Shown here: in pieces, positions 1 to 8,361 of the stretch
Numbering within the stretch: the stretch's first letter is position 1
How the letters are laid out: each line of letters opens with the position of its first letter
Source: Flavobacteriales bacterium
Lineage (GTDB): Bacteria; Bacteroidota; Bacteroidia; Flavobacteriales; Flavobacteriaceae
Assembly (NCBI GenBank): GCA_018335925.1
Contig: JAGXRF010000061.1
Coordinates: 1 to 64,000, forward strand
Length of the DNA stretch: 64,000 bases
Direction of reading: 5' to 3'
Translations under genes and position numbers: made by a program
Notes under the pieces: generated by a model
Told to the model about the DNA's origin: nothing
Seen by the model: only the letters and a program-made list of their open reading frames with translations
The model's database searches: none

Positions 1-263
1 TTTCGGATAGGTCAGTAGTAAGTCATGGGGTTTTGTAGAAAGAAGAAGGATTACTCGGCTATGCCTCGTGATCCTGAGTAAGGTAACCTTACTCAAAGTT
101 TTAAAACGAATTTACTCGAAAGCAAGCTTTCGGATAGGTCAGTAGTAAGTCATGGGGTTTTGTAGAAAGAAGAAGGATTACTCGGCTATGCCTCGTGATC
201 CTGAGTAAGGTAACCTTACTCAAAGTTTTAAAACGAATTTACTCGAAAGCAAGCTTTCGGATA
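1..263. repeat. 127-bp direct tandem repeat beside tRNA-Tyr
   Basis: Two complete identical units of 127 bp (1-127 and 128-254) are followed by the first nine bases of a third (255-263). The array probably continues beyond the left edge. Each unit holds a palindrome with arms GAGTAAGGT and ACCTTACTC around one A (76-94 and 203-221) and a hairpin with arms CGAAAGC and GCTTTCG around AA (117-132 and 244-259). Each unit also contains an ATG frame of 18 codons, but 127 is not a multiple of three, so the array cannot encode one repeating peptide. It lies directly downstream of the tRNA gene on the minus strand. Function unknown. Confidence 0.9.
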
Positions 264-283
264 AATTCTTATTTAAAACTTTG

Positions 284-364
284 TGGGGAGAGCAGGATTC
301 GAACCTGCGAAGGTTTCCCAACAGATTTACAGTCTGCCCTCGTTGGCCGCTTGAGTATCTCCCC
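284..364 (-). tRNA. tRNA-Tyr (anticodon GTA)
   Basis: On the minus strand the acceptor stem GGGGAGA (364-358) pairs with TCTCCCC (291-285). The anticodon loop reads CTGTAAA, giving anticodon GTA, and the T-arm GGTTCGAATCC is intact. The extra arm is long, as usual for class II tRNA-Tyr. The discriminator is A, and CCA is not encoded. The length of 81 nt fits tRNA-Tyr. Confidence 0.97.
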
Positions 365-376
365 TGTTGTGGAGTG

Positions 377-384
377 CAAATATA
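377..384 (-). promoter_or_regulatory. -7 element of the tRNA-Tyr promoter
   Basis: The minus strand reads TATATTTG, a perfect match to the Bacteroidota -7 consensus TAnnTTTG, 12 bases before the mature tRNA 5' end. I see no clear -33 TTTG at the usual spacing, so the call rests on the -7 box and its position. Confidence 0.55.
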
Positions 385-424
385 GAATTGTTTTTGGTTT
401 TTGGGAGGGTAAAATCATAAAAAA

Positions 425-461
425 AACATCGAAGGGCTTATTTTTACTTCGATGTTTTTTT
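425..461 (-). terminator. Rho-independent terminator after the thioredoxin-like lipoprotein gene
   Basis: A 10-bp stem, AACATCGAAG (425-434) with CTTCGATGTT (447-456), has A-runs on the left and T-runs on the right, so it could work in both directions. It lies 20 bases past the stop of the minus-strand gene at 483. Confidence 0.8.
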
Positions 462-482
462 AGTTGATTAGTTTTCAGAGTA

Positions 483-1613
483 TTATTTTAGCAGTTCTGC
501 AACTTTAGCTCTTAATTCTTCCCCTCTTAAATCTTTTGCTATGATAATTCCATTGGCATCTACTAAAAAAGTTGCAGGAATACCAGTAATATTGTAGGTT
601 TTTGCAATAGGATCAGCCCAACCTTGCAAATTAGAAATTTGAGGCCAAGTTAGTTTGTCTGCAACAATGGCATCTTTCCATTTTTGGTCTTCACCCGGAT
701 TGTCTAACGATACTCCAATAATTTGAAATCCTTTGTCTTTGAATTCGTTATATAATTTTACCACATTTGGATTTTCTCTTCTGCATGGAGCACACCAAGC
801 AGCCCAAAAGTCGATTAAGGTTAATTTACCCAAGCTGCTTTTTAAAGAAATAGTTGTTCCATCAGGTGTTGGGCCACTAAAATCGGGAGCTGGTTTGCCA
901 ACAGAAACACCTGTCATTGCCTTAAGAATATCGCCAACTTTTTTTCCTGGTTTGGTTTCTTTTACTTCTTTGGCTAAATTTTCGTATGCCTTTTGCAACT
1001 CCTCCATGGTTCCTCTTTGTTGTTTAATCATATTTTCCAACACTAAAATACTTACAAATGCTTTGGTGTTTTTTTGAACAAATGTCAAGTTTTGTTTGGC
1101 ATGCTCATCTCCTAAAACCATGTACTCTTTTTGTAACTGATTCAATGCAACAGTGTCATTTGTCATATAGGCATTGTTCATACGGTCGTTATTAAGCTTT
1201 TGAAAATTTTTCATTTTCTCATACACAGGGAACATAAAATCATTGTACTCTTGAAAAGCATCGTTGTTAAAAGTGCCGCCAATTTTATTGTTTTGCATAC
1301 TGTCTTTATCAATAGTCAATTGGATTTTTCCGTGCTCCATGATAAACATTGCTTTCATGTTAACACCTTCCATTTGTACATAGCACATATAAGGTTCTTT
1401 ATCAACTTTACCATCAAATTGAAATTTACCATCTTTTACTTTTGCAGTATCAAATGGTTCAAAAAGCATGGTTTCTTCATTGAATTTTTCTAAATAGATG
1501 GCTTTTCCTTCTTCAAAATTGGTAATATTGCCCTCAACTCGATAAGCATCTTTTTCTAAACTATTACAAGCAATAAATAACAAGATGGATGCGATTACTA
1601 AGATTTTTTTCAT
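483..1613 (-). CDS. TlpA/ResA-type thioredoxin-fold lipoprotein with DUF4369 N-terminus
   Basis: Predicted envelope disulfide reductase of 376 residues. It begins with a lipoprotein signal ending IACNS (Cys16), so it should be membrane-anchored and face the periplasm. Residues about 24-120 look like the DUF4369 domain usual in Bacteroidota members of this family. The C-terminal thioredoxin fold carries WAAWCAPC with the redox cysteines at 274 and 277 and the cis-proline in GIPAT near 346. The family keeps periplasmic cysteines reduced or helps cytochrome c maturation; the exact partner here is unknown. The gene lies 63 bases downstream of uvrB on the same strand and ends at a clear terminator. 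It may be read from uvrB or from a promoter in that gap. Confidence 0.9.
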   Translation of the reverse strand: MKKILVIASILLFIACNSLEKDAYRVEGNITNFEEGKAIYLEKFNEETMLFEPFDTAKVKDGKFQFDGKVDKEPYMCYVQMEGVNMKAMFIMEHGKIQLTIDKDSMQNNKIGGTFNNDAFQEYNDFMFPVYEKMKNFQKLNNDRMNNAYMTNDTVALNQLQKEYMVLGDEHAKQNLTFVQKNTKAFVSILVLENMIKQQRGTMEELQKAYENLAKEVKETKPGKKVGDILKAMTGVSVGKPAPDFSGPTPDGTTISLKSSLGKLTLIDFWAAWCAPCRRENPNVVKLYNEFKDKGFQIIGVSLDNPGEDQKWKDAIVADKLTWPQISNLQGWADPIAKTYNITGIPATFLVDANGIIIAKDLRGEELRAKVAELLK

Positions 1614-1676
1614 AAAAGTTATAATTTGTACTGGGTTTAAAATTCAGATGGTAAAAATACTAGGATTTCATCATTT

Positions 1677-3680
1677 TTAGGAGGTAAAACTCTTTTTTTG
1701 TTCTTCTAACTCTTTTATTTTGTCGCGATACTTTGCGGCTTCCATAAAATTAAGCTCCTTGGCAGCTTGTTCCATCAATTTCTTGTTTTCTTTAATTTTT
1801 TTATCGATGACTTCTTTGCTCATATATTCTTCTTTGGTGTCAGCCGCTTTGTTTATGGTATTATCATAGTGGTAACTGCTAATCGGACTTTTGCTCAAAG
1901 CATTTTCGATGGATTTGCTCAAAGGTTTAGGCTGTATGCCGTGTTTGGTATTGTAAGCCATTTGTTTTTCTCTTCGGTAATTGGTTTCCTCTATGGTTTT
2001 TTGCATGCTATTAGTAATTTTATCCGCATACATAATGGCCTTACCTTTTACATTTCTAGCTGCCCTTCCAACGGTTTGTGTCAACGAGCGATGACTTCTT
2101 AAAAAACCTTCTTTATCTGCATCTAGGATGGCTACCAACGAAACTTCTGGCAAATCCAAACCTTCTCTTAATAAGTTTACTCCAATCAAAACATCAAACA
2201 AGCCTTTTCTGAGGTCTTGCATAATCTCTACTCTTTCTAAAGTATCAACATCACTGTGGATATAACGACACCGGATAGAAATTTTGGTCAAATATTTGGT
2301 CAATTCCTCTGCCATTCTTTTGGTTAGCGTGGTTACCAACACACGTTCATCTACTTCTACTCTTTCCTGAATTTCATGGATCAAATCGTCAATTTGGTTT
2401 TGGCTAGGTCTCACTTCAATAATAGGATCTAGCAATCCGGTGGGACGAATTACTTGCTCCACAAAAACACCTCCTGATTTTTGTAATTCATAATCTGCCG
2501 GAGTTGCAGATACATAAACCACTTGGTTTTGCAATTGTTCAAATTCATCAAATTTTAGCGGACGGTTGTCCATTGCTGCGGGCAATCTAAAGCCGTATTC
2601 TACCAAGTTTTCTTTCCTACTTCTGTCTCCTCCATACATGGCATGTACTTGCGAAATGGTTACGTGACTTTCATCAATCACCATCAAATAATCAGAAGGA
2701 AAGTAATCCAATAAACAGAAAGGCCTGGTACCGGGAGCTCTACCATCCAAATATCGGGAGTAGTTTTCGATACCGGAACAATATCCCAATTCCTTGATCA
2801 TTTCCAAATCAAAAAGTGTTCGTTCTTCCAGTCTTTTTGCTTCTAAATTTTTACCAATACTATTAAAATAATCTACTTGCTTTACTAAGTCTTGTTGGAT
2901 TTCCCAAATGGCATTTTGTAATACATCCGGTGAGGTCACAAACAAATTGGCCGGATATATATTTAATTGGTCAAAGTGTTCCAAGGTTTGCCCTGTAACC
3001 AAATCGAAGCTACAAATTTCCTCAATTTCATCTCCAAAGAAAGAAATTCTGTAGGGTTGATTGGCATATCCGGGAAATACATCAATACGGTCACCTTTCA
3101 CACGGAAATTTCCTGGTAAAAAATCAGCTTCTGTCCTAGCATACAAACTTTGTACTAATTTTTGCAACAATTTGGTTCTAGAAATCACCTGATTTACTGC
3201 AACCGGAACAATATTTTTTTGAAATTCTACCGGGTTTCCTATTCCATATAAACAAGATACAGAGGCTACCACCAATACATCTCTTCTACCGGACAATAAG
3301 GAAGAAGTAGTGCTCAAACGCATTTTTTCCAACTCTTCGTTGATGGATAAATCTTTTTCTATATAAGTTCCAGTTACCGGTATGTAGGCTTCCGGTTGGT
3401 AGTAATCATAGTAAGAAACAAAATACTCTACCGCATTATTCGGAAAAAATTGTTTGAATTCTGAATACAATTGTGCAGCCAAAGTTTTGTTGTGAGCCAG
3501 TACTAGGGTTGGTTTTTGTACCTCTTGCACTACTTGTGCCATGGTAAAGGTTTTGCCGGAGCCGGTGACTCCTAAAAGCGTTTGAAATTTTTCCCCTGTT
3601 CGGATGCCTTTAGCCAATTGCTCGATAGCTAAAGGCTGGTCACCAGTGGGTTGAAAGGCAGAAACTACTTCGAAAGTCAT
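1677..3680 (-). CDS. uvrB: UvrABC system protein B (excinuclease subunit)
   Basis: DNA damage recognition helicase of nucleotide excision repair, which works with UvrA (encoded at 57869 in this window) and UvrC. At 667 residues it has the usual length. Visible features are the Walker A motif GVTGSGKT (Lys43), the beta-hairpin region around YYDYYQPEAY (residues 90-99) that clamps DNA, the DEAD-like box VIDESH, helicase motif VGRAARN, and a C-terminal UVR domain (EAAKYRDKIKELEEQ) that contacts UvrC. The minus strand upstream carries TAAATTTG (3702-3695), a good -7 box 15 bases before the ATG, so the gene probably has its own promoter. Confidence 0.98.
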   Translation of the reverse strand: MTFEVVSAFQPTGDQPLAIEQLAKGIRTGEKFQTLLGVTGSGKTFTMAQVVQEVQKPTLVLAHNKTLAAQLYSEFKQFFPNNAVEYFVSYYDYYQPEAYIPVTGTYIEKDLSINEELEKMRLSTTSSLLSGRRDVLVVASVSCLYGIGNPVEFQKNIVPVAVNQVISRTKLLQKLVQSLYARTEADFLPGNFRVKGDRIDVFPGYANQPYRISFFGDEIEEICSFDLVTGQTLEHFDQLNIYPANLFVTSPDVLQNAIWEIQQDLVKQVDYFNSIGKNLEAKRLEERTLFDLEMIKELGYCSGIENYSRYLDGRAPGTRPFCLLDYFPSDYLMVIDESHVTISQVHAMYGGDRSRKENLVEYGFRLPAAMDNRPLKFDEFEQLQNQVVYVSATPADYELQKSGGVFVEQVIRPTGLLDPIIEVRPSQNQIDDLIHEIQERVEVDERVLVTTLTKRMAEELTKYLTKISIRCRYIHSDVDTLERVEIMQDLRKGLFDVLIGVNLLREGLDLPEVSLVAILDADKEGFLRSHRSLTQTVGRAARNVKGKAIMYADKITNSMQKTIEETNYRREKQMAYNTKHGIQPKPLSKSIENALSKSPISSYHYDNTINKAADTKEEYMSKEVIDKKIKENKKLMEQAAKELNFMEAAKYRDKIKELEEQKKSFTS

Positions 3681-3757
3681 AGAAAATTAAAATACAAATT
3701 TACTAATTATCCACGGGAATTGTTTGTAAAGCAATTCTTTAAATCTTTTAATTTTTC

Positions 3758-3787
3758 TTGTTGGTTCTTAAAAAAAACTTAATTTTG
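3758..3787 (+). promoter_or_regulatory. Bacteroidota-type promoter for the gene at 3813
   Basis: CTTG (3757-3760), then 19 bases, then TAATTTTG (3780-3787) matches TTTG-N19-TAnnTTTG closely. The expected start site near 3794 lies after the alternative TTG codon at 3789, which supports the ATG at 3813 as the real start. Confidence 0.6.
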
Positions 3788-3812
3788 ATTGTACTACCAA
3801 AAACTAAGAAAT

Positions 3813-4586
3813 ATGTCAAAAAAAATTATTAGAGTAGAAGGAGAAGCCTCTGACGAAACTCCAAGAGCAACTACCAAACAATTTGTTGCAACACCAGAAG
3901 CAGTTGGAAAGGCAAAACAGTTGCGAATGTTTGCCATTTTTTCATGGTTAATTGCCATGGCTGGACAGGTTTATGCCATTTTAAAATTGATTCATGACGA
4001 CAAACTAACTTGGTTAATAGTTGCGATTGTGGTCATGTTGGCTTTGGCTGTGACCGGAAATTTATTATGGAAAAAAGCCAATAGATTAGATCCTGCTTCT
4101 GAAAAGGATGGATTTAAGTTTTTTGTGCAAAACCAATTGGGAGCTATACTGTCGGCTTTGGCATTTTTACCGTTGTTGATTTTTATTTTAACTAATAAAA
4201 ATATCAGTGGTAAAACCAAAGGAATTGCCGGAGTGGTCGCAGGAATTGCTTTGTTGGTTGGGGTTGGTACCGGAATTGACTTTAATCCTCCTTCGGTAGA
4301 ACAATACACGGAACAAACCAGAGAAGTGGAAATGCTGAATGACGGAAATAATTTTGTGTATTGGACCAAGTCAGGAAGCAAATACCATTTGTATTCAGAT
4401 TGCTCTTATATCAATACCGATAGAACTGTAGAAATTAATGAAGGTTCTGTAGCACAAGCCAGAGAGTTAAAAAACATTACCGAATTATGCTCCAGATGCA
4501 GAGGCAAAGCAATGAAGGCAAAAAATCTTTCGGAAGACGATGTGATCAATGAGGTGAAACAAGTATTAGATAGTGTTAGTCCGTAA
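3813..4586 (+). CDS. Four-helix membrane protein with C-terminal His/Cys motif, function unknown
   Basis: Protein of 257 residues from the ATG at 3813; an upstream TTG at 3789 would add eight residues but lies before the predicted transcription start. Four hydrophobic segments are visible, roughly at residues 35-56, 62-84, 103-125 and 133-152. A soluble tail follows. The tail has the pattern YHLYSDCSYI and then, about 30 residues later, ELCSRCRG. This one His plus three Cys arrangement looks like a small metal-binding module of the kind found at the ends of some surface and membrane proteins. I do not recognise a named family. It stands alone between uvrB (divergent) and the T9SS cassette. 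Confidence 0.8.
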   Translation: MSKKIIRVEGEASDETPRATTKQFVATPEAVGKAKQLRMFAIFSWLIAMAGQVYAILKLIHDDKLTWLIVAIVVMLALAVTGNLLWKKANRLDPASEKDGFKFFVQNQLGAILSALAFLPLLIFILTNKNISGKTKGIAGVVAGIALLVGVGTGIDFNPPSVEQYTEQTREVEMLNDGNNFVYWTKSGSKYHLYSDCSYINTDRTVEINEGSVAQARELKNITELCSRCRGKAMKAKNLSEDDVINEVKQVLDSVSP

Positions 4587-4640
4587 ATGAACATCAAAAT
4601 TTAATTTACTACTCTATTAGCTTTGCAATACAGTTTTAGG

Positions 4641-5389
4641 TAAAATCTTTATTAAAAACTAAAATTATGAAAGCTAAATTATTTATTTATGTACTGCTAC
4701 TAAGTAATTTTAGTTTCGGACAAACGCAAGTTCTTATTGATAATGTCTGGCGTTTAGATAAATTTGTTATTAATGGATCAGATGTTACTTATTCTGAAAA
4801 TAGTAATCATTTTCATGAAATAGTATTTCAAAATGGTGGAGATACGACTGCTCTAGTTTCAGGTTATTGTGAAACATTATTTGGCTTAGTTTGTGAATTT
4901 AATGGCAATCAATTTTCCTATGAAATTTTTTATAGTTATGGACTAACTTGTAATTTTAATAACGATGATGTAATGTTATTGATAACAAACTCAAATTTTT
5001 ATTTTAATAATAACATTAATACTTTTAGTTATGTAATCAATCAACTTGAAAATGTTAAACAACTAATCATTACTAATTCATCAAACAATACCGCAATATA
5101 TTATAGTGTTGATTTAGGACAGGAAAAATTTGAAATAAGTAATAATTTGGTAATTTACCCCAACCCAGTAGACAACAATTTACATTTTAAATCAGATTTT
5201 GAGATAAGTAAAATTAAAATTTTTACTTTGGATGGTAAGTTAATGGAATCGAATTTATCCTTTTCAGGCAATCAAATTGATTTTTCAAATATAAAGTCAG
5301 GCATTTACTTTTTAGAATTTGAGCAAGATGGTCAAGTTACCAGAAAAAAAGTTGTTAAAAGATAAATGGTTTCCATAACCAAGTAAAAA
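4641..5389 (+). repeat. Direct repeat, copy 1 (duplicated T9SS gene unit)
   Basis: This unit matches 8340-9085. Identity begins at TAAAATCTTTATTAAAAACT (4641 and 8340) and continues past the stop codon through AATGGTTTCCATAACCAAG. In copy 2 the first 22 bases are the 3' coding end and stop of the subtilase gene. In copy 1 the same bases stand alone as a vestige with no protease before them. Both ends are nearly identical while the middle of the encoded protein has diverged. Confidence 0.85.
4667..5365 (+). CDS. Small T9SS-exported protein, META-like domain (copy 1)
   Basis: Predicted secreted or surface protein of 232 residues. It has a signal peptide (MKAKLFIYVLLLSNFSFGQ), a passenger of about 135 residues starting WRLDKFVINGSD, and a T9SS type A sorting domain from about residue 163 (YPNPVDN to VTRKKVVKR). 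The passenger resembles the META/HslJ-like beta fold: an opening tryptophan strand, then conserved cysteines in GYCETLFG and LTCNFNNDD. That resemblance is by eye and uncertain. The paralogue at 8366 shares an identical first 23 residues and an almost identical sorting domain. Codons are notably rich in AAT, ATT and TTT compared with the core genes nearby. The role next to the subtilase is unknown; inhibitor, chaperone or cofactor are all possible. Confidence 0.85.
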   Translation: MKAKLFIYVLLLSNFSFGQTQVLIDNVWRLDKFVINGSDVTYSENSNHFHEIVFQNGGDTTALVSGYCETLFGLVCEFNGNQFSYEIFYSYGLTCNFNNDDVMLLITNSNFYFNNNINTFSYVINQLENVKQLIITNSSNNTAIYYSVDLGQEKFEISNNLVIYPNPVDNNLHFKSDFEISKIKIFTLDGKLMESNLSFSGNQIDFSNIKSGIYFLEFEQDGQVTRKKVVKR

Positions 5390-5448
5390 TTATAATGGGT
5401 CGAAAACTAACCGCACAAGACCTTAAAGTGCATTAAAATCCATGTATT

Positions 5449-8361
5449 ATGAAAAGATTTTTTTCATTTTTAGCTCTGGTATTAGCTGTGAATTTGTCAA
5501 TTTCACAAGCTAATAATAACACAAAAAATTATTTTGTTGTTATGAAAGTAGGCAGTAATTTAGATTACTCAAGTAAGTCACAAAGAGATTCAGAGTATTT
5601 TAATTTTTTTATGCAAAATCAAAGTTTACAATCTTTTATAAATCAACAACCAATTTATGAGATTCATAAAGCATTTCCAACAGCTAAATCTGAGTATTTA
5701 AAAAGGGTTTATTTGGTTAAATCAAATGAGCATTTTAATATTGAAGTTTTTATTAATAGAAATGAAATTGAATTAATTGAACAAGTTAATGAAGGTGAGA
5801 CACTAGACCTACCAAATGACTTTATAACTATTGACGATCAATCACGAAATACTGCACTTGATCTTATAAGAGCACCAATGGTATGGGGTATAACTAAAGG
5901 TTCTCAAAATATTTTAGTTGGTATTACAGATACTTCGTTTGAAATTTCACATGAAGATTTAGATGGTCAAATAGCTGTTAATTTAAATGCACTAGTAGCT
6001 ACTTCCACTCAATGGGGGAATCATGGTACTCAAGTAGCAGGTATGTTCGCTAAAACTGACAATAGTTTAGGATCCTCATCTGTAGGCTATGAAACTAAGA
6101 TTGTAATTACAACTGGAACTGGTTCAATTGGTATAAATAAACTTTTGTTACTTGCACAACAACCGAATGTTAGAGTAGTTAATGCAAGTTGGTTATCTAC
6201 ATGCACTTTTAGTCCAATAGAAAATGCAGTAATTCAGGAGATTATAAATGGTACAGATGTTACACCTCCTGTTGTTGTAGTTGCAGCAGCTGGTAATTTA
6301 AATACGTGTGGTAATTTTACGAATTATGTTTATCCAGCATCTTATCCTGGGGTTATTAGCGTTGGTGGAATTAATCACTGGCAACCAAGAAATACTACAA
6401 ATCCAGATCCATTAATTGGTAATAAATTTTGGGAGGATATATGTTCGATTGAACCACTTAATCAAAATAATAATAACACATTTATTCTTAATGATAGGAT
6501 AGATGTACTTGCACCTGCATGGAAAGTATATGGTCCGGGGGCTCCTGGTGCACCAGGGCATCCTGGTTATTCGGAAAATGCATGGAACTATTATTGGAGA
6601 CAAAATGGTACTTCATTTGCATCACCAATAACCGCTGGTGTTGTGGCACTAATGTTAACGGTTAATCCAAGTTTAACACCTGCACAGGTCAGACAAATCA
6701 TTAAAGATACGGCTGATGATATTTATCATATACCTGAAAATCAAAGTTATACTGTTTTGGAAAATATTGGACGATTAAATGCTTTTAGAGCTGTAACGGA
6801 GGCAAAATGTTTGCTTGAGACCAATCATACTGTTGATTTGTTGGTGCGAGATAATGATGGAGATTATGGTCAAGAACCAAATACTTCATCAATTGTTATG
6901 TGGCAAAGCCCTGAAGTTTGGGTAAGAAATCAACCTGATGGGAAAAGAATAAGAAAGCATCAAAATCCTACTTATTCTGTTAACAACAATACCAATTATA
7001 TGTATGTAAGAGTTTATAACAGGGGTTGTGCCACCTCTAGCGGTAATGATGTTTTAAAAGTTTACTGGGCAAAAGCTAGCACTGCTCTAGCTTGGCCACA
7101 GCATTGGGACGGCACAGGTTTTTTTCCGAATAATGGACCTTTATTAGGTGCACCTGTTGGTCAAATAACAATTCCACAACTTCAAAGAGGAGAAGATGTC
7201 ATTTTAGAAATTCCATGGCAAGTTCCAAATCCAAATATCTATGTAGGTATAAATCAAGAGCCTTGGCATTTTTGTATATTAGCAAGAATTGAATCTAATG
7301 AAGATCCTATGACAACACCTGAAATTATTGAAAATGATATTAATGGATTATATCAAAATGTAATAAATAACAACAATATTGCTTGGAAAAATCTAACAAT
7401 TATTTCATTGCCTCCTGATGACATTGTTACAGATTCTGAAACTTTTATTAACGGTGTTGTTGCTGTTGGTAACAATCATAATACTATTAGAGATTTTTCT
7501 TTAGAGATTTTATTAGACAATGAAACTAGTGATTATAACAAAAAACTATTTGAAGAATCAGAAATTACACTTAATTTTGATGATGATTTATATGACCAAT
7601 GGGTAAGTGATGGTAAATTAAATGATAATTTAGAGGAACTAAAAACTCCAAGAACTTTATTAGTAAAAGGAGAATCTTCAAAAGTTTCAAAAATAACATT
7701 ACTACCTAACCAAATAGGCACCATTAATTTTAAATTTAACTTTTTAACAAAAGAATTACTTGACCAAAAAGGTAAGTTTGTTATGCATGTTATCCAACGT
7801 GATCTTGTTACCAATGAAATTGTAGGCGGTGAAACATTTAATATTGAAAAATATCAAAGAACACCATTTTACGCAAATGCCGGTGATGACAAATTAGTAG
7901 ATAGAGATGAATTGGTAACCTTCACGGCATATCAAATTGATAAAGATGCTGTTTATAATTGGTATGATCAAGAAGGTAATTTAATTTATTCAGGTATTGA
8001 TTTACAGGTAGTTGCTGATATTTCTAAAAAATTCAAATTAGAAATTATTTCATTAGTTGATGGTTTAAAAGATTATGCTGAAGTTAATTTAGATTTAAAA
8101 AACAATCATATTTATTCATTTTACCCTAACCCATCTAACAATATCATAAATTTAGAGCTAAAGCTAAATTACACAAACAATAATTACATTATGATTACTG
8201 GTATAGATAGTCATAACAGCAACAATGTTTATAATTACATAGTTGATAATAATAATAGTTCATTACCTGTTAATGTATCAAGTTATGTAAACGGTAAATA
8301 CGTTATATCATTTATTCATAATGGACAAGTAACAGATTCTAAAATCTTTATTAAAAACTAA
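5449..8361 (+). CDS. T9SS-exported S8 family serine peptidase (subtilase)
   Basis: Secreted protease of 970 residues with a signal peptide ending SISQA. The catalytic triad is visible: Asp161 in VGITDTSF, His192 in WGNHGTQVAG and Ser389 in NGTSFASP, with the oxyanion asparagine in AAAGNLN (Asn283). The region before residue 140 looks like a propeptide. A short Gly-Pro-rich stretch (GPGAPGAPGHPG, about 362-373) lies just before the serine. Residues about 460-890 are beta-rich modules, and the C-terminus is a type A sorting domain starting YSFYPNPSNN near 894. It should be exported through Sec and then T9SS, and either anchored to the surface or released. Two paralogous small T9SS genes flank it. 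Base use is more AT-rich than the neighbouring housekeeping genes, which suggests acquisition. Confidence 0.95.
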   Translation: MKRFFSFLALVLAVNLSISQANNNTKNYFVVMKVGSNLDYSSKSQRDSEYFNFFMQNQSLQSFINQQPIYEIHKAFPTAKSEYLKRVYLVKSNEHFNIEVFINRNEIELIEQVNEGETLDLPNDFITIDDQSRNTALDLIRAPMVWGITKGSQNILVGITDTSFEISHEDLDGQIAVNLNALVATSTQWGNHGTQVAGMFAKTDNSLGSSSVGYETKIVITTGTGSIGINKLLLLAQQPNVRVVNASWLSTCTFSPIENAVIQEIINGTDVTPPVVVVAAAGNLNTCGNFTNYVYPASYPGVISVGGINHWQPRNTTNPDPLIGNKFWEDICSIEPLNQNNNNTFILNDRIDVLAPAWKVYGPGAPGAPGHPGYSENAWNYYWRQNGTSFASPITAGVVALMLTVNPSLTPAQVRQIIKDTADDIYHIPENQSYTVLENIGRLNAFRAVTEAKCLLETNHTVDLLVRDNDGDYGQEPNTSSIVMWQSPEVWVRNQPDGKRIRKHQNPTYSVNNNTNYMYVRVYNRGCATSSGNDVLKVYWAKASTALAWPQHWDGTGFFPNNGPLLGAPVGQITIPQLQRGEDVILEIPWQVPNPNIYVGINQEPWHFCILARIESNEDPMTTPEIIENDINGLYQNVINNNNIAWKNLTIISLPPDDIVTDSETFINGVVAVGNNHNTIRDFSLEILLDNETSDYNKKLFEESEITLNFDDDLYDQWVSDGKLNDNLEELKTPRTLLVKGESSKVSKITLLPNQIGTINFKFNFLTKELLDQKGKFVMHVIQRDLVTNEIVGGETFNIEKYQRTPFYANAGDDKLVDRDELVTFTAYQIDKDAVYNWYDQEGNLIYSGIDLQVVADISKKFKLEIISLVDGLKDYAEVNLDLKNNHIYSFYPNPSNNIINLELKLNYTNNNYIMITGIDSHNSNNVYNYIVDNNNSSLPVNVSSYVNGKYVISFIHNGQVTDSKIFIKN

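Noticed and set aside
1..263. CRISPR array
   Set aside because: The repeats are 127 bp, contiguous and without spacers, and there are no cas genes.
1..364. Integration site of a mobile element at tRNA-Tyr
   Set aside because: The direct repeat does not contain the 3' end of the tRNA, and there is no integrase.
195..467. A 90-codon plus-strand frame
   Set aside because: It runs through the tRNA-Tyr gene and a terminator hairpin, with no protein-like features.
5395..5436. A 13-residue frame between the first small T9SS gene and the subtilase
   Set aside because: Too short, with no ribosome-binding signal or known match; possibly a remnant of older sequence.
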